In this document: in pieces, positions 1-10,005 of the stretch
How the letters are laid out: the number at the start of each line of letters is the position of its first letter
Position numbering within the stretch: position 1 is the first letter of the stretch
NCBI RefSeq assembly: GCF_000020365.1
Contig: NC_012108.1
Span: forward strand, 992,001 to 1,056,000
DNA length: 64,000 bases
Source: Desulforapulum autotrophicum HRM2
GTDB lineage: Bacteria > Desulfobacterota > Desulfobacteria > Desulfobacterales > Desulfobacteraceae
Reading direction: 5' to 3'
Translations under genes and position numbers: made by a program
The notes under the pieces: generated by a model
What the model was told of the DNA's origin: nothing
Database searches by the model: none
Seen by the model: only the letters and a program-made list of their open reading frames with translations

Positions 1-786
1 AATCCGTTTTTTCAAAGGGTCAGCAGGGCGGTTGATGATGCGGCCTACGAGCTGGGCTATATTGTGATGCTGTGCAATACAGATGAGAATCCAGCTAAGG
101 AAGAATCCTGTCTGAACCTTCTCCGGGACGAAAATGTCGCCGGGGTTATTTTATCTCCCACGCAACGAGCCATTGAAAAGTTTTCAGAGATGCCGGCCAT
201 GGACATGCCAACGGTTATAATCGACCGGCATGGGAAAAATCTGGCTATAGACAGTATTCACATTGATAATGTGCAAGCAGCCCATGCCATAACCAGCCAT
301 CTGATCGAGCATGGTTACCGGCGAATAGGAGGCGTTTTCGGTGGCAATAGTATCACTGGCAGTCAGCGCCACGAAGGTTTTGTACGAGCCTTGAAAGATC
401 ACAACATCAAGCCGGCGACGGACCTGATTAAATTTGCCAGCCCCCGGGAAGAAGATGGGTTCGATACAACCATGAATCTGCTGAATATGCAGGACCGGCC
501 AGACGCCATCCTTACCAGCAACAGTCTATTGGCCTCAGGCGTCCTGCTGGCGATTCGTGAGTGCAAATTACAAATTCCAGGGGACATTGCCTTTGCAAGT
601 TTTGATGATACGACCTGTGCCCAGTTGTTTGAACCGGCAATTACGGTTATTGATCAGCCCACCTATGAGATTGGTCGAACGGCCACTGAGCTTCTCATCA
701 AAAGGATTCAGGACCCGACACGTTCAAATCGTGAGGTTGTTCTCAAAACCAAATTAATTGTTCGAAAATCTTGTGGTTGTAAATAA
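1..786 (+). CDS. LacI-family transcriptional regulator, 5' truncated by window edge
   Basis: The reading frame is open from base 1. About 261 residues of a periplasmic-binding-protein-like sensor domain are present, opening with NPFFQRVSRAVDDAAYELGY and carrying the family landmarks ENVAGVILSP, HLIEHGYRRIG and AFASFDDTT. The DNA-binding HTH lies upstream of the window. LacI/GalR proteins are dimeric repressors that bind a small sugar-like effector here and an operator through the missing domain. The C-terminus is short and cysteine-rich (KSCGCK). Phosphoglucomutase follows 46 bases downstream on the same strand, so a role in carbohydrate metabolism is plausible but not shown. The ATG at 64 is internal, not the true start. 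Confidence 0.9.
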   Translation, partial: NPFFQRVSRAVDDAAYELGYIVMLCNTDENPAKEESCLNLLRDENVAGVILSPTQRAIEKFSEMPAMDMPTVIIDRHGKNLAIDSIHIDNVQAAHAITSHLIEHGYRRIGGVFGGNSITGSQRHEGFVRALKDHNIKPATDLIKFASPREEDGFDTTMNLLNMQDRPDAILTSNSLLASGVLLAIRECKLQIPGDIAFASFDDTTCAQLFEPAITVIDQPTYEIGRTATELLIKRIQDPTRSNREVVLKTKLIVRKSCGCK

Positions 787-832
787 ACTGAACATATAAT
801 ATCAATCCTTAAACCTACAGGAGCGATTCAAT

Positions 833-2488
833 ATGAAAATTCACCCCCTCGCCGGAAAAGTGGCGCCGAAATCTCTGCTGGCCAATATCCCAAGGCTTGT
901 TTCATCCTACTACACCCATCAACCGGACATTTCCGAGCCGACCCAGCGAGTCGTTTTCGGGACCTCGGGCCACCGTGGCTCGTCACTGAAAAACAGTTTC
1001 AACCAAGACCATATTCTGGCCATCAGCCAGGCATTATGTGAATATAGAACCTCTCAACATATCAACGGACCGCTTTTCATGGGTATGGATACCCATGCCC
1101 TCTCGGAACCTGCCCTGGCCAGCGCACTTGAAGTCTTTGCCGCTGCCGGTGTGACCGTGATGATCCCCAAGGGGCTGGGCTATACACCCACGCCGGTCAT
1201 TTCCCATGCCATTTTGACCACCAATCAAAACAGGCGCCAGGGTCTTGCCGACGGTGTGGTCATCACCCCCTCGCATAATCCCCCTGAAGATGGCGGATTT
1301 AAATACAATCCGCCCCATGGCGGGCCGGCGGGCGATGACATCACCCAACGCATTGCCGACAGAGCCAACGAAATACTTGGTCATGGGATTGATCACGTCA
1401 AACGAATGCCGTATGAAAAAGCCCTTAAAGCTGAAACGACCCACGAATATGACTACATCGGCCCCTATGTGGCGGATCTTGCCAAGGTGGTTGACATGCA
1501 GATGATCTCTGCATCCGGGCTCAAGCTCGGTGTGGATCCCATGGGCGGGGCCACGGTACACTACTGGAAACCCATTGCCGAGCGCTACGGGATTTCCCTT
1601 GACATCGTTAACCCGGTCGTTGATCCTACCTTTGCGTTTATGGCCCTGGACAAAGACGGTAAGATCCGCATGGACTGTTCTTCACCCTTTGCCATGCAGG
1701 GGCTGATCAAGCTCAAGGACAAGTTTGACATTGCTTTTGGCAACGATACGGATGGGGATCGCCACGGGATTGTCACCAAGAGTGCCGGACTGCTTAATCC
1801 CAATCATTATCTGGCCGTGGCCATATGGTATCTTTTTCAAAATCGACCCGCCTGGAACCCCTCGACCGCCGTGGGCAAAACCCTGGTGTCCACTTCCATG
1901 ATTGACCGGGTGGCGATGCATCTTGGGAAAAAGCTGTTTGAAGTACCCGTGGGTTTTAAATGGTTTGTAGATGGACTGATGGGCGCCAAAATAGGTTTCG
2001 GTGGTGAAGAAAGTGCGGGTGCGTCATTCCTGCGCCGGGATGGCTCGGTGTGGACCACTGACAAGGACGGCATCATCATGGATCTTCTGGCCGCTGAAAT
2101 CATGGCCAAAACCGGCAGGGATCCGGGTGAAATATACCAGTCCCTCGAGGAACAATTCGGTTCCTGCGTATATGAGCGCATCGATGCACCGGCAACCGCT
2201 GGGCAAAAAGAGGTGCTAAAACATCTGTCAGCCGCAGCAATTACCACCCGGGAGCTGGCCGGTGAGCCGATCCTTGCTAAACATACCCGTGCGCCTGGCA
2301 ACCAGGCCCCTTTGGGGGGATTAAAGGTCGTAACAGAAAATGGATGGTTTGCCGCTCGACCCTCTGGCACTGAAGAAATCTATAAAATTTATGCAGAAAG
2401 TTTTAAAGGCAAGGCACATCTGAAAAGCATTCAAAAAGAGGCCCAGAGCATTGTCAGTGATGCTTTTCAAGCGGCAGGTGCTTCATGA
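833..2488 (+). CDS. pgm: Phosphoglucomutase (alpha-D-glucose phosphate-specific)
   Basis: This 551-residue protein interconverts glucose 1-phosphate and glucose 6-phosphate, linking glycolysis to glycogen and sugar-nucleotide synthesis in the cytoplasm. It matches the E. coli Pgm type in length (about 546) and motifs: VFGTSGHRG near residue 42, the phosphoserine loop [11 protein letters not shown] with the reactive serine at about residue 147, the metal loop [11 protein letters not shown] near 304, the sugar-binding [10 protein letters not shown] near 390, and the phosphate-binding [13 protein letters not shown] near the end. A good ribosome site (aggagc) precedes the ATG. The neighbours are a LacI-type regulator upstream and an unrelated carrier downstream. 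Confidence 0.95.
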   Translation: MKIHPLAGKVAPKSLLANIPRLVSSYYTHQPDISEPTQRVVFGTSGHRGSSLKNSFNQDHILAISQALCEYRTSQHINGPLFMGMDTHALSEPALASALEVFAAAGVTVMIPKGLGYTPTPVISHAILTTNQNRRQGLADGVVITPSHNPPEDGGFKYNPPHGGPAGDDITQRIADRANEILGHGIDHVKRMPYEKALKAETTHEYDYIGPYVADLAKVVDMQMISASGLKLGVDPMGGATVHYWKPIAERYGISLDIVNPVVDPTFAFMALDKDGKIRMDCSSPFAMQGLIKLKDKFDIAFGNDTDGDRHGIVTKSAGLLNPNHYLAVAIWYLFQNRPAWNPSTAVGKTLVSTSMIDRVAMHLGKKLFEVPVGFKWFVDGLMGAKIGFGGEESAGASFLRRDGSVWTTDKDGIIMDLLAAEIMAKTGRDPGEIYQSLEEQFGSCVYERIDAPATAGQKEVLKHLSAAAITTRELAGEPILAKHTRAPGNQAPLGGLKVVTENGWFAARPSGTEEIYKIYAESFKGKAHLKSIQKEAQSIVSDAFQAAGAS

Positions 2489-2713
2489 CAAAAACAATCC
2501 TCTGATTCTGTTACATCTGCCTTCATTTCGGTCGTTTCGGTTATTGGAACGGGTCGATTTACTTGAATTCCGTTTATTTAGGTAGTAACCTCAAAATTTG
2601 GTGGTCTGCTTTAACGGAAAAAATCAGGTTTTTACACGGCCCGATCTATTTTAAAAAGCAGACGTTTTGAATATTTACCCCATATCGTTAACCCTTTTTA
2701 TGGAGGCATAATA

Positions 2714-4045
2714 ATGCTTGCTGTTATCCAACTGCTACTTGTCTTGGCCTGCCTTTACTATGGCGCACGCCGGGGTGGCGTCGCCCTCGGCGTCATCTCG
2801 GGCATCGGCCTTGCCATCCTGGTACTCATCTTTCAGATGAAACCAGGTTCCCCACCAACCACGGTAATCTATATCATCATCGCTGCCGTTACCACGGCCG
2901 GTATTCTTCAGGCGGCCGGCGGAATGGATGTTCTCATCCAGATTGCCGAACGTTTCCTGCGTAAACATCCGGCAAGAATAACTTTTCTTGCACCCTATTG
3001 TACTTTTTTTCTTACCGTTCTCTGTGGCACCGGGCATGTGGTTTATACCCTGATGCCGATCATTGCCGATATTTCGCTGAAGAACGGTATCCGGCCTGAA
3101 CGCCCAGTGGCGGTTTCGTCCATCGCCTCCCAGGTCGGCATCACCTGCTCGCCCATTGCCGCAGCCGTGGTGGCCTTCGTCACCATGTCCAGCAGCAACA
3201 ACTCCCCTGTATCCATTCTGCAGGTGCTGGCCGTCACCTGGCCTGCCTGCATGATCGGTATCTTCTTTGCCGCGCTCTACTCCAGCCGCCGGGGTAAGGA
3301 CCTTGCCGATGATACCGAATACCAGACACGGCTGGCTGATCCTGATATCAAAGAATACATGTTTGGTGAAACCATCACCACCCTGGACAAAAAACTTCCG
3401 AAATCGGCCAAGCTCTCTGTTCTTCTATTCTCCTTCGCCCTGATCCTAATTGGTCTGTTTGCCATTTTTCCGGAACTGCTGCCGGCCTACGGTGACCCGG
3501 CAAAGACCATCAAGATGAGTCTTGTTATCCAGATCGTGATGCTGCTCATCGGCGGCCTGATTTTGCTGATTTGCCGGGTGAAACCCACGGATGTGGTTCA
3601 GGGAACGGTATTCCAGGCAGGCATGGTCGCGGTGGTGGCCATATATGGTATCGCATGGCTGTCAGACACCTATTTCGGAACCTATATCGGAACCATGAAG
3701 GAAGCGATTAATGTCATGGTCCAGGCAGCTCCCTGGGCATTTGCATTTGCCCTGTTTGGTGTATCAGTCCTGATCAACACCCAGGGCGGCACAGTGCTCG
3801 CCGTTATGCCCCTGGGGTTTTCCCTGGGGATCCCCGTTGCCGTGCTCGTGGGTATTCTGCCGTCGGTCTACGGCTATTTCTTTATTCCCAACTATCCCAG
3901 TGACATTGCCGCCATGAACTTTGATCGGTCCGGTACCACCAAAATCGGTAAGTACCTCTTGAATCACAGTTTCATGATTCCCGGCCTGATCTCGGTGGTC
4001 ATCTCGTGCACCATCGGCTACTTCTGGGCCCAGGTGATCATCTGA
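2714..4045 (+). CDS. dcuB: Anaerobic C4-dicarboxylate carrier, DcuA/DcuB family
   Basis: This 443-residue inner-membrane protein is hydrophobic throughout, with about ten predicted membrane segments. Family marks are LACLYYGARRGGVALG at the N-terminus, LTVLCGTGHVVYTLMPII near residue 105, and NGIRPERPVAVSSIASQ just after, all very close to E. coli DcuB (446 residues). Dcu carriers exchange fumarate, malate or aspartate for succinate during anaerobic growth. In a sulfate reducer this fits fumarate respiration or C4-dicarboxylate uptake. The ribosome site tggagg precedes the ATG. DcuA and DcuB cannot be firmly separated by eye; the B label is by similarity of the first 130 residues. Confidence 0.88.
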   Translation: MLAVIQLLLVLACLYYGARRGGVALGVISGIGLAILVLIFQMKPGSPPTTVIYIIIAAVTTAGILQAAGGMDVLIQIAERFLRKHPARITFLAPYCTFFLTVLCGTGHVVYTLMPIIADISLKNGIRPERPVAVSSIASQVGITCSPIAAAVVAFVTMSSSNNSPVSILQVLAVTWPACMIGIFFAALYSSRRGKDLADDTEYQTRLADPDIKEYMFGETITTLDKKLPKSAKLSVLLFSFALILIGLFAIFPELLPAYGDPAKTIKMSLVIQIVMLLIGGLILLICRVKPTDVVQGTVFQAGMVAVVAIYGIAWLSDTYFGTYIGTMKEAINVMVQAAPWAFAFALFGVSVLINTQGGTVLAVMPLGFSLGIPVAVLVGILPSVYGYFFIPNYPSDIAAMNFDRSGTTKIGKYLLNHSFMIPGLISVVISCTIGYFWAQVII

Positions 4046-4077
4046 CGCACGACCCGGAATGCAGGTGAGCTCCCTTT

Positions 4078-4098
4078 AACCGGGGAGTTTGCCCGGTT
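4078..4098 (+). terminator. Hairpin after dcuB
   Basis: A 7-bp stem (AACCGGG with CCCGGTT, 7-base loop) begins 33 bases after the carrier stop codon. No T-run follows, so it may be a weak terminator or an mRNA-end hairpin. Confidence 0.4.
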
Positions 4099-4112
4099 GC
4101 AGGCCCGGACAT

Positions 4113-4291
4113 CTAAATAGTGGTTGACCGAAAACCCGTGTTTGGATGGCTCGAAGAGAAGCTATGCTCACAAAATTGCCCATATGCAAGGCGCAAAAAT
4201 TTCTGAAACCGGAGCGTACTACTGTACGTGGGGATTTCAGAAATTTGCAGCAACGCCGCAGATGGGTGAGTTTTCGTTCAAACACTAAATA
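4113..4291. repeat. Long imperfect palindromic element, copy 1 (type I)
   Basis: This is a 180-bp hairpin-forming element between dcuB and the zinc-ribbon gene. Its ends are imperfect inverted repeats (TAAATAGTGGTTGACCGAAAAC at the left, cf. the complement of GAGTTTTCGTTCAAACACT at the right). Inside are a perfect 12-bp stem (AAATTTCTGAAA at 4197-4208 with TTTCAGAAATTT at 4235-4246) and a 5-bp top stem (CGTAC/GTACG at 4215-4228). The stems sit in a frame of fixed unpaired sequence: CAAGGCG on the left and GCAACGC on the right. The same frame recurs at 11645-11800 with different stem sequence, and the right half recurs inverted at 61098-61170. No transposase is present. Confidence 0.75.
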
Positions 4292-4323
4292 AAGTCCACC
4301 GTTAACCAAGGGAGGGCTGTAAA

Positions 4324-4926
4324 ATGACAAGTGAGAAAAAAAGGAACTGCACAAGGTGTGGGGCTCCGGTCCAACCCTATGAGTCTATCCGGTTGCCGTC
4401 GGCGAACGGCGACACCCTGATCTGCCTTAAATGTTACAATAAAAGAGTCGCTGAATCCTTTGGCGTTGAATACGACTATCTGGCTCTCCATCCAATCATT
4501 ATCCAGGATACCGACGGGCTTGATCATACCTTTCATCTGACAGTCAGATTAATGGGGACGATGCAGATCATGGATGCATTTGAACTCGTTGACAATCAAC
4601 CGGCAGGATATCAGTTCAGCATGGGAGAGCCTGTTGCATCTGGAGTGTTTGTCCTGTTTTCAAAATTGTATGAACGTATGCTCAAAGCGTTGGGGACCAA
4701 ATACATCTATAAAAATAAAACCTATGACACCTGGCTCATCGCAGATCAAAAAACAGTGCGGGGGCATATCGGCTGTGATCTTGCATCTTCGAAGGAAGCG
4801 CCGCTTCCATTGATTATCATCGATGGTAAGGGTTTAACCTGGAATGAATTCGGCAGGATGCTCGCAGCCCATGAAGGGTTTAATTTTAAACTTCAGGTTT
4901 TAGATCGTCACCACGAAATGCCCTGA
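4324..4926 (+). CDS. Zinc-ribbon protein of unknown function
   Basis: This 200-residue protein is not a recognised family. It starts with a probable zinc-binding ribbon: CTRCGAP at about residues 10-16 and CLKC at about 37-40, each a CxxC pair. The rest is a soluble alpha/beta domain with LHPIIIQDTDGLDHTFH and LPLIIIDGKGLTWNEFGRML, ending HHEMP. There is no signal peptide or membrane segment, so it is probably cytoplasmic. A strong ribosome site (gggagg) precedes the ATG. It lies 67 bases upstream of the nitrogenase-like gene on the same strand and may be co-transcribed, but nothing in it suggests a role in metallocluster assembly. Confidence 0.7.
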   Translation: MTSEKKRNCTRCGAPVQPYESIRLPSANGDTLICLKCYNKRVAESFGVEYDYLALHPIIIQDTDGLDHTFHLTVRLMGTMQIMDAFELVDNQPAGYQFSMGEPVASGVFVLFSKLYERMLKALGTKYIYKNKTYDTWLIADQKTVRGHIGCDLASSKEAPLPLIIIDGKGLTWNEFGRMLAAHEGFNFKLQVLDRHHEMP

Positions 4927-4993
4927 TGGGTCCTTTGCTCGTATCTGATCAAGGGGTGCTCAGATCAAGGGGTGGCGTAAATCAAGGAAGACC

Positions 4994-7234
4994 ATGAAAA
5001 TAGCCATCTACGGAAAAGGCGGTATTGGGAAATCCACGATTTCAGCCAATCTTTCTGCAGCCCTTGCTGTTAGCGGCAAAAAAGTGCTGCAGATTGGATG
5101 TGATCCCAAGCACGATTCCACTCGCCTTCTTTTGGGTGGTAAACGGATTGTCACGGCCCTGGATTACATGAAGGCCACCCCCGTGGCCCTGCAACGCCTG
5201 GACCAGGTGCTCCATGTGGGGTATGGGGGCATTGTATGTGTTGAGGCGGGTGGGCCGGAGCCCGGTGTGGGGTGTGCCGGCCGGGGGATATTAAGCACCT
5301 TTGCCATGTTTGATCGCCTTGGGCTTGATATGGCTTCCTTTGATGTGGTGCTCTACGATGTGCTGGGGGATGTGGTGTGTGGTGGATTTGCCGTTCCCCT
5401 GAGAAGGGGGTTTGCCGACAGGGTCTATGTGGTGACCTCGGAAGAGTTCATGTCCATCTATGCGGCCAATAATATTCTCAAGGGGGTTAAAAATTTTGAT
5501 GAAGGAGGCCATCGCCTGGCCGGATTGATCCTCAACAGCAGGGGCAGGAAAGAAGATCGGCGTCCTGTGGAGAGCTTTGCCCGAAATGTTAACCTTCCCG
5601 TGAAACAGGTGGTGCCCAGAAGCGAGCGATTCAGGCGGGCGGAAATGCTTGAAAAGACATTGGTGGAGGCATTCCCTGACTCTCTTGAGGCCATGATTTT
5701 CCATGGGCTTGCCCTGGATGTGCTGGGAAATAAGACCTTTTATCCGGCCCGGTTCCTTGATGAAGATTCCCTTGACCGATTGATTTTACACGACAAGTCC
5801 CCATTGTCCGGGGACCCTGGTGGCGATGGGGAGATGCCAGGAGGCCTTGACTGTCCGGCCCTTTGCCGGGACGATCAATGTGAAAACCTTGATGGGGCTG
5901 AACTGCCGGTAAAACCATTCATTTCTCCCGGGGGCAAACCCACGGTTTTTTTATCCAAAAGAGTGTTGAGCCGGGAACCCTTGCACGGGTGTGCCTTTTC
6001 CGGGGCCCTTGCCACCACCACCCAGATCAAGGACAGCGTCACCGTTGCCCATGGGCCCAGAAGCTGTACCCATATTGCCGGCCAGGCAATTTTGTCTGTG
6101 GGTTTCAGGCTTTTCAACCAGAGACATATCCTGCTGAAAAACCAGGTGGTTCCGGCCGTTATCTCTTCGGATATGGATGAATCCATGGTGATTTACGGGG
6201 GACGGGACCGTCTGATCGAAACCCTTGAGCAGGCCATGAAACAGTGTCCCCGTGCCGTGTTCCTGGTGACCGCGTGTCCTTCGGGGGTTATCGGGGATGA
6301 TCCCATTGCGGCTGTAAACGAAATCCGGCATCGTTACCCGGATGTGCCGGTGATTCCCATAACCTCGGACGGCAATCTTCGGGGGGATTACATGCAGGGG
6401 GTGCTCAATGCCTGCATGGAGGGGGCTGGGGCATTGGTGGATAAAACTGTCACACCTGACCCCCATTGTGTGAATATCCTGGCGGAAAAAAATATCGCCT
6501 CTAATTCGGAGAGCAATTTCAACACCGTCGCTGAGCTTCTCAGTGGCATGGGCATTCATGTCAATTGCCGGTTTGTGAGAAACACCTCGGTGGCGCAATT
6601 GAATCATTTTTTAAAAGCACCGTTGAACCTGGTTGCCTATATTGACTATTTTGGTCGGCTCATGGCTGATTTTATTGAGGAGCGTCTGGGAGTGCCAACT
6701 GCGAGTCTGCCCTTTCCCGTGGGATTTACCGAAAGTGCTGCCTGGGTCAGGGAGATTGCCGCGTTCTTCGAAAAACAGGCTGCCGGTGAAAAGCTGATCA
6801 CCGGCTGTCATGGGCACTACAGGTCAATGATCAAAAAATATGGACCTGCCCTTGGGGGGCAAAGGCTCATGATTATCACCTATGTTCAAAATGTGGACTG
6901 GATTGTGGAGGCGGCCTTTGATCTTGGCATGGAAGTGGTCAAGGTGTGTCTCCTGGGCCATTGCCAGGGCCCTCTTTTTACCACCCGGTACCCGGGCCGT
7001 TTTGAGGTGGAAACTGATTATAATCCAGCCAAAAGGGATAAGGATGTGGCACGGCTGAAACCGGACCTGCTCCTGGGAAACTATACGCCTGGTAACCTGT
7101 CCCTGCCCGTGCACGTGGATATGATTCCCATGTGTCCGGATGTGGGGTTTTACGGTGGAATAGCCTTTGCCCATCGCTGGGCCACTTTAATCAAAGCACC
7201 GATTGTTGAGGGTTGGAAAACTGATGGCATCTGA
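4994..7234 (+). CDS. Nitrogenase-like fusion: NifH-type ATPase joined to NifD-type component
   Basis: This 746-residue protein holds two nitrogenase-superfamily modules. Residues 1 to about 265 are a complete Fe-protein-like ATPase: P-loop [10 protein letters not shown] at 6-15, GCDPKHDST, and the two bridging [4Fe-4S] cysteines C94 (GVGCAGRG) and C129 (DVVCGGF), spaced 35 as in NifH. After a linker of about 60 residues comes a NifD/BchN-like domain with three cluster cysteines: C333 (HGCAFSGA), C358 (GPRSC) and C428 ([11 protein letters not shown]). By eye, the FeMo-cofactor Cys position falls on Tyr (AYIDYFGRL) and the cofactor His region reads [14 protein letters not shown], with no His. 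It is therefore not a nitrogenase. It is probably an ATP-driven reductase of unknown substrate. The next gene overlaps it by 11 bases and supplies the K-type partner. Confidence 0.85.
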   Translation: MKIAIYGKGGIGKSTISANLSAALAVSGKKVLQIGCDPKHDSTRLLLGGKRIVTALDYMKATPVALQRLDQVLHVGYGGIVCVEAGGPEPGVGCAGRGILSTFAMFDRLGLDMASFDVVLYDVLGDVVCGGFAVPLRRGFADRVYVVTSEEFMSIYAANNILKGVKNFDEGGHRLAGLILNSRGRKEDRRPVESFARNVNLPVKQVVPRSERFRRAEMLEKTLVEAFPDSLEAMIFHGLALDVLGNKTFYPARFLDEDSLDRLILHDKSPLSGDPGGDGEMPGGLDCPALCRDDQCENLDGAELPVKPFISPGGKPTVFLSKRVLSREPLHGCAFSGALATTTQIKDSVTVAHGPRSCTHIAGQAILSVGFRLFNQRHILLKNQVVPAVISSDMDESMVIYGGRDRLIETLEQAMKQCPRAVFLVTACPSGVIGDDPIAAVNEIRHRYPDVPVIPITSDGNLRGDYMQGVLNACMEGAGALVDKTVTPDPHCVNILAEKNIASNSESNFNTVAELLSGMGIHVNCRFVRNTSVAQLNHFLKAPLNLVAYIDYFGRLMADFIEERLGVPTASLPFPVGFTESAAWVREIAAFFEKQAAGEKLITGCHGHYRSMIKKYGPALGGQRLMIITYVQNVDWIVEAAFDLGMEVVKVCLLGHCQGPLFTTRYPGRFEVETDYNPAKRDKDVARLKPDLLLGNYTPGNLSLPVHVDMIPMCPDVGFYGGIAFAHRWATLIKAPIVEGWKTDGI

Positions 7235-8519
7235 CTGTTTTGAGTTTGCACCGGACAGCTTTACCGGGGCCATTGTGGCCATTGAAGGTATCCAGAATGC
7301 GGCGGTATTGCTAAACGGCCCCACGGGATGTAAATTTTACCATGGTGCCCTGTCGGAAAATCAGATGCCCCGGGCGAATTCTCTGGATCCTCTCTATTAT
7401 TCCGAGGCGTTCTATTTTGGTCAGCCCCGGGTGCCGGTAACCTTTCTGGACGATTATGATTATGTATTTGGCGCAACAGACAAGCTTGAGAAGATTCTGC
7501 CCGTGGTGGCCGACAAAGGGCATGGTCTTATTGCGGTGATCAATTCTCCAGGTGCGGCCCTGATTGGAGATGATCTGCTTCGGTTCATCAAAAACGCTGA
7601 CCTGGCCGTACCCTGCATTGCCATTGAAAATACAGGGTTCTCCCAGCCCCTGGCATGGGGGTTTCAACAGGCGGTCATAGCTGTTCTGGAAACCATCGTG
7701 CCCCTTCAGGAGCCGAAAAAAAACAAAGGGTCAATCAATTTGATAGGGTTGTCCATCTTTCACCATCACTGGCAGGGAAATGTTGCGGAAATAACCACTC
7801 TTTTAGGGGCTTGTGGCATCAGGGTGAATGCCTGTATCTGTGCCGGTTGCAATTTATCTGACCTTGAAGGCCTTGCCCGTGCCGAGGTGAATGTGGTTGT
7901 CCATGGGGAGTATGCCCAGGACCTTGTGCCCTTTATGGCTCAGCGGTTCGGCATGGAAAGCCTTGTACCTCCCATGGGTGCACCCGTGGGGTTCGAGGCC
8001 ACAACATCGTGGATAATGACTGTGTGCGAACGCCTTGATGTGAATTCCGCACCGGCCCTTGGGCTGATCCAAGGCGCCCGGCAGAAAAGCCATGCAGCGT
8101 TAAACCGGTTCAATGCCTTGACTGGATTGCCCAAGGGGGCCACTTTTGCCGTGGATGCCGATGCTTCACTGGCATTGCCCCTGGTGACATGGCTGTACAA
8201 ATACCTTGGCATGGTGCCGGTTTGTGTCCGGGTGGGCCATGGAGTGCCCGAACTTGAACAAAAAATCAAAACCCTGCTTGATGAAATCCATTGTACAGGG
8301 GTGTGGCAGGCTGACCTTACCCAAGGGGCACCCGATGTGGTCTTTGGCAGTGGGGCTGTTGTTGTCCGGCATCGGTTGACGGGTCGGCCGTTTACCGGAA
8401 TTGAACTTTCCCTGCCCACCAGCGGTTACCACCATGTGATTCCCAAGGCATATATGGGGTGCCAGGGAGCCCTTTATCTTGTTGAACGTATCATCAACGG
8501 CCTGGCCGGGTGTCTCTGA
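7224..8519 (+). CDS. NifK/BchB-like nitrogenase component 1 subunit
   Basis: This is a 431-residue protein if the ATG at 7224 is used. That start is chosen because the open frame above it only reaches a TTG inside the upstream gene, and the 11-base overlap with the fusion gene fits translational coupling. It has the component 1 fold pattern: [29 protein letters not shown] (C36), [13 protein letters not shown] and a late [18 protein letters not shown]. Compared with NifK, the second P-cluster cysteine is kept. The first looks replaced near APDS and the third falls in a PGAA stretch, which recalls the mixed Cys/Asp cluster of the DPOR subunits BchN/BchB. It probably forms the partner of the preceding fusion. 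The product is unknown. Confidence 0.8.
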   Translation: MASDCFEFAPDSFTGAIVAIEGIQNAAVLLNGPTGCKFYHGALSENQMPRANSLDPLYYSEAFYFGQPRVPVTFLDDYDYVFGATDKLEKILPVVADKGHGLIAVINSPGAALIGDDLLRFIKNADLAVPCIAIENTGFSQPLAWGFQQAVIAVLETIVPLQEPKKNKGSINLIGLSIFHHHWQGNVAEITTLLGACGIRVNACICAGCNLSDLEGLARAEVNVVVHGEYAQDLVPFMAQRFGMESLVPPMGAPVGFEATTSWIMTVCERLDVNSAPALGLIQGARQKSHAALNRFNALTGLPKGATFAVDADASLALPLVTWLYKYLGMVPVCVRVGHGVPELEQKIKTLLDEIHCTGVWQADLTQGAPDVVFGSGAVVVRHRLTGRPFTGIELSLPTSGYHHVIPKAYMGCQGALYLVERIINGLAGCL

Positions 8520-8570
8520 ACAGGAGCATATTAATAGTTGATTTTATAGGCCTGGCCGGTCTTTTTTTTT
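8499..8570 (+). terminator. Possible long-loop terminator of the nitrogenase-like operon
   Basis: GGCCTGGCC at 8499-8507 can pair with the same sequence at 8549-8557 (one T-T mismatch) across a 41-base loop. The second arm is followed by C and nine T. The position, at and just after the stop codon, suits transcription termination. Confidence 0.4.
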
Positions 8571-8660
8571 GCTTTGTGATAAACTTGTGATTATTTTAAA
8601 AGGAATGCATGATCTTTTGGAGCTATACCAAGGACACAACCTTAAACAAGGAGATCTATC

Positions 8661-9800
8661 ATGAAAACAAGAATGATGATGTTCTTGATGATTTTTACTG
8701 CGGTATTTATTTTTGGATGTCTTTCGTTTGCTGAGAAACAGGAGACAAAGGAAGTGACTATGAAAACAGATACGAAATCCCATATGGAAAAATTGGACGT
8801 TGCCACCTTTGCCGGCGGGTGCTTCTGGTGCACAGAGTCTGATTTCGAGCAAGTCAAAGGGGTTAAGGATGTGGTGTCCGGATATACCGGAGGCCATAAA
8901 ACAGATCCGACCTACAGCGAAGTGTCCGGGGGAACCACCGGCCATACAGAGGCCATACAGGTTTATTATGACCCCGGCATGGTAACTTACAATGAACTTT
9001 TAGCGGTATTCTGGCGGCACATCAACCCCACAGACCCCGGGGGGCAGTTTGCGGACAGAGGATCCCAGTACCGGCCGGAAATATTCTATCATAATGACAA
9101 CCAGAAAGAAGAGGCCATGGCGTCAAAAAAAGCCCTGGAGGCATCCATGGTGTTTGACAAACCCATTGCCACGGCCATTACGAAATTTGAAAAATTTTAC
9201 CCAGCAGAAGATTATCATCAGGATTATTATAAGAAAAATTCATACCGGTATAAATATTACCGTTGGGGTTCGGGCCGGGACGCGTTTTTAGAAAAGACGT
9301 GGGGGAAAAAAGCGATGGAGGGAAAAACAATGGAAATCAAAGAAAAAAACGCCATGGAAACAGCCTCCTGGTCAAAGCCAAGTGATGCTGAAATTAAAGA
9401 AAAACTGACCCCGATGCAGTACAAGGTTACCCGGGAAAACGGAACGGAGCGGCCTTTTAACAATGAATACTGGGACAATAAACACCAGGGGATTTATGTG
9501 GATATTGTGTCTGGAGAGCCCCTTTTCAGTTCCACAGACAAGTTTGTTTCAGGAACCGGGTGGCCAAGTTTCACAAAGCCCCTTGAATCTGAGCATGTTA
9601 TAGAGGTGACTGATAAAACCCTGTTCATGGTTCGCACGGAAGTCCGAAGCAGGTATGGGGACTCCCATCTGGGGCATCTGTTTGATGACGGCCCAAAACC
9701 CACTGGACTTCGTTATTGCATTAATTCAGCAGCCTTAAGATTCATTCCCAAAGAAAATCTTGAGGCCGAAGGGTATGGCCGGTACCTTGATCTGTTTTAA
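8661..9800 (+). CDS. msrAB: Bifunctional peptide methionine sulfoxide reductase MsrA/MsrB, exported
   Basis: This 379-residue protein repairs oxidised methionine, acting on S-sulfoxides through MsrA and R-sulfoxides through MsrB. The N-terminus is a signal sequence ([19 protein letters not shown] followed by CLSFA), possibly a lipoprotein signal, so it should act in the periplasm. MsrA spans roughly 48-210 with the catalytic GGCFWC (C54) and a late [14 protein letters not shown] charged linker leads to MsrB at about 245-379, with [22 protein letters not shown] and RYCINSA (catalytic C353). MsrB here lacks the usual two CxxC zinc pairs. An aaggag ribosome site precedes the ATG. In an anaerobe this suggests defence of envelope proteins during oxygen exposure. 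Confidence 0.93.
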   Translation: MKTRMMMFLMIFTAVFIFGCLSFAEKQETKEVTMKTDTKSHMEKLDVATFAGGCFWCTESDFEQVKGVKDVVSGYTGGHKTDPTYSEVSGGTTGHTEAIQVYYDPGMVTYNELLAVFWRHINPTDPGGQFADRGSQYRPEIFYHNDNQKEEAMASKKALEASMVFDKPIATAITKFEKFYPAEDYHQDYYKKNSYRYKYYRWGSGRDAFLEKTWGKKAMEGKTMEIKEKNAMETASWSKPSDAEIKEKLTPMQYKVTRENGTERPFNNEYWDNKHQGIYVDIVSGEPLFSSTDKFVSGTGWPSFTKPLESEHVIEVTDKTLFMVRTEVRSRYGDSHLGHLFDDGPKPTGLRYCINSAALRFIPKENLEAEGYGRYLDLF

Positions 9801-9812
9801 AAGGTGAATCAT

Positions 9813-10005
9813 ATGTTTAAAAAATTTCTTTTGTTTGTCCTTCTGTTGGTTCTGTTGGGGTGCCAGCAGGATAAAACTTCCTGGCATCCCGGCGATTGAC
9901 ACTGTCCGCGATACCCTTTCCGGTCTGAGCGCAGATGAAACCCCTGTCAAAGGGGGACTGGAAAATTCAGGTTTTTGGGGTGTTAGCTTTTTTCCCGAAG
10001 TTTAA
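9813..10005 (+). pseudogene. Short lipoprotein reading frame, probably frameshifted
   Basis: An ATG 12 bases after msrAB opens a 28-codon frame encoding a lipoprotein signal (KKFLLFVLLLVLLGCQQDK, lipobox LLGC) that stops at 9899. The adjacent frame continues with PGIPAIDTVRDTLSGLSADE to a stop at 10005, overlapping the end of the convergent ligase gene. Either a one-base shift destroyed a small lipoprotein gene, or only the 28-residue peptide is made. The start context is weak (aaaaggtgaatcat). Confidence 0.35.

Noticed and set aside
4994-8519. True nitrogenase or protochlorophyllide reductase genes
   Set aside because: Cofactor ligands appear missing, and no nif or bch assembly genes are nearby.
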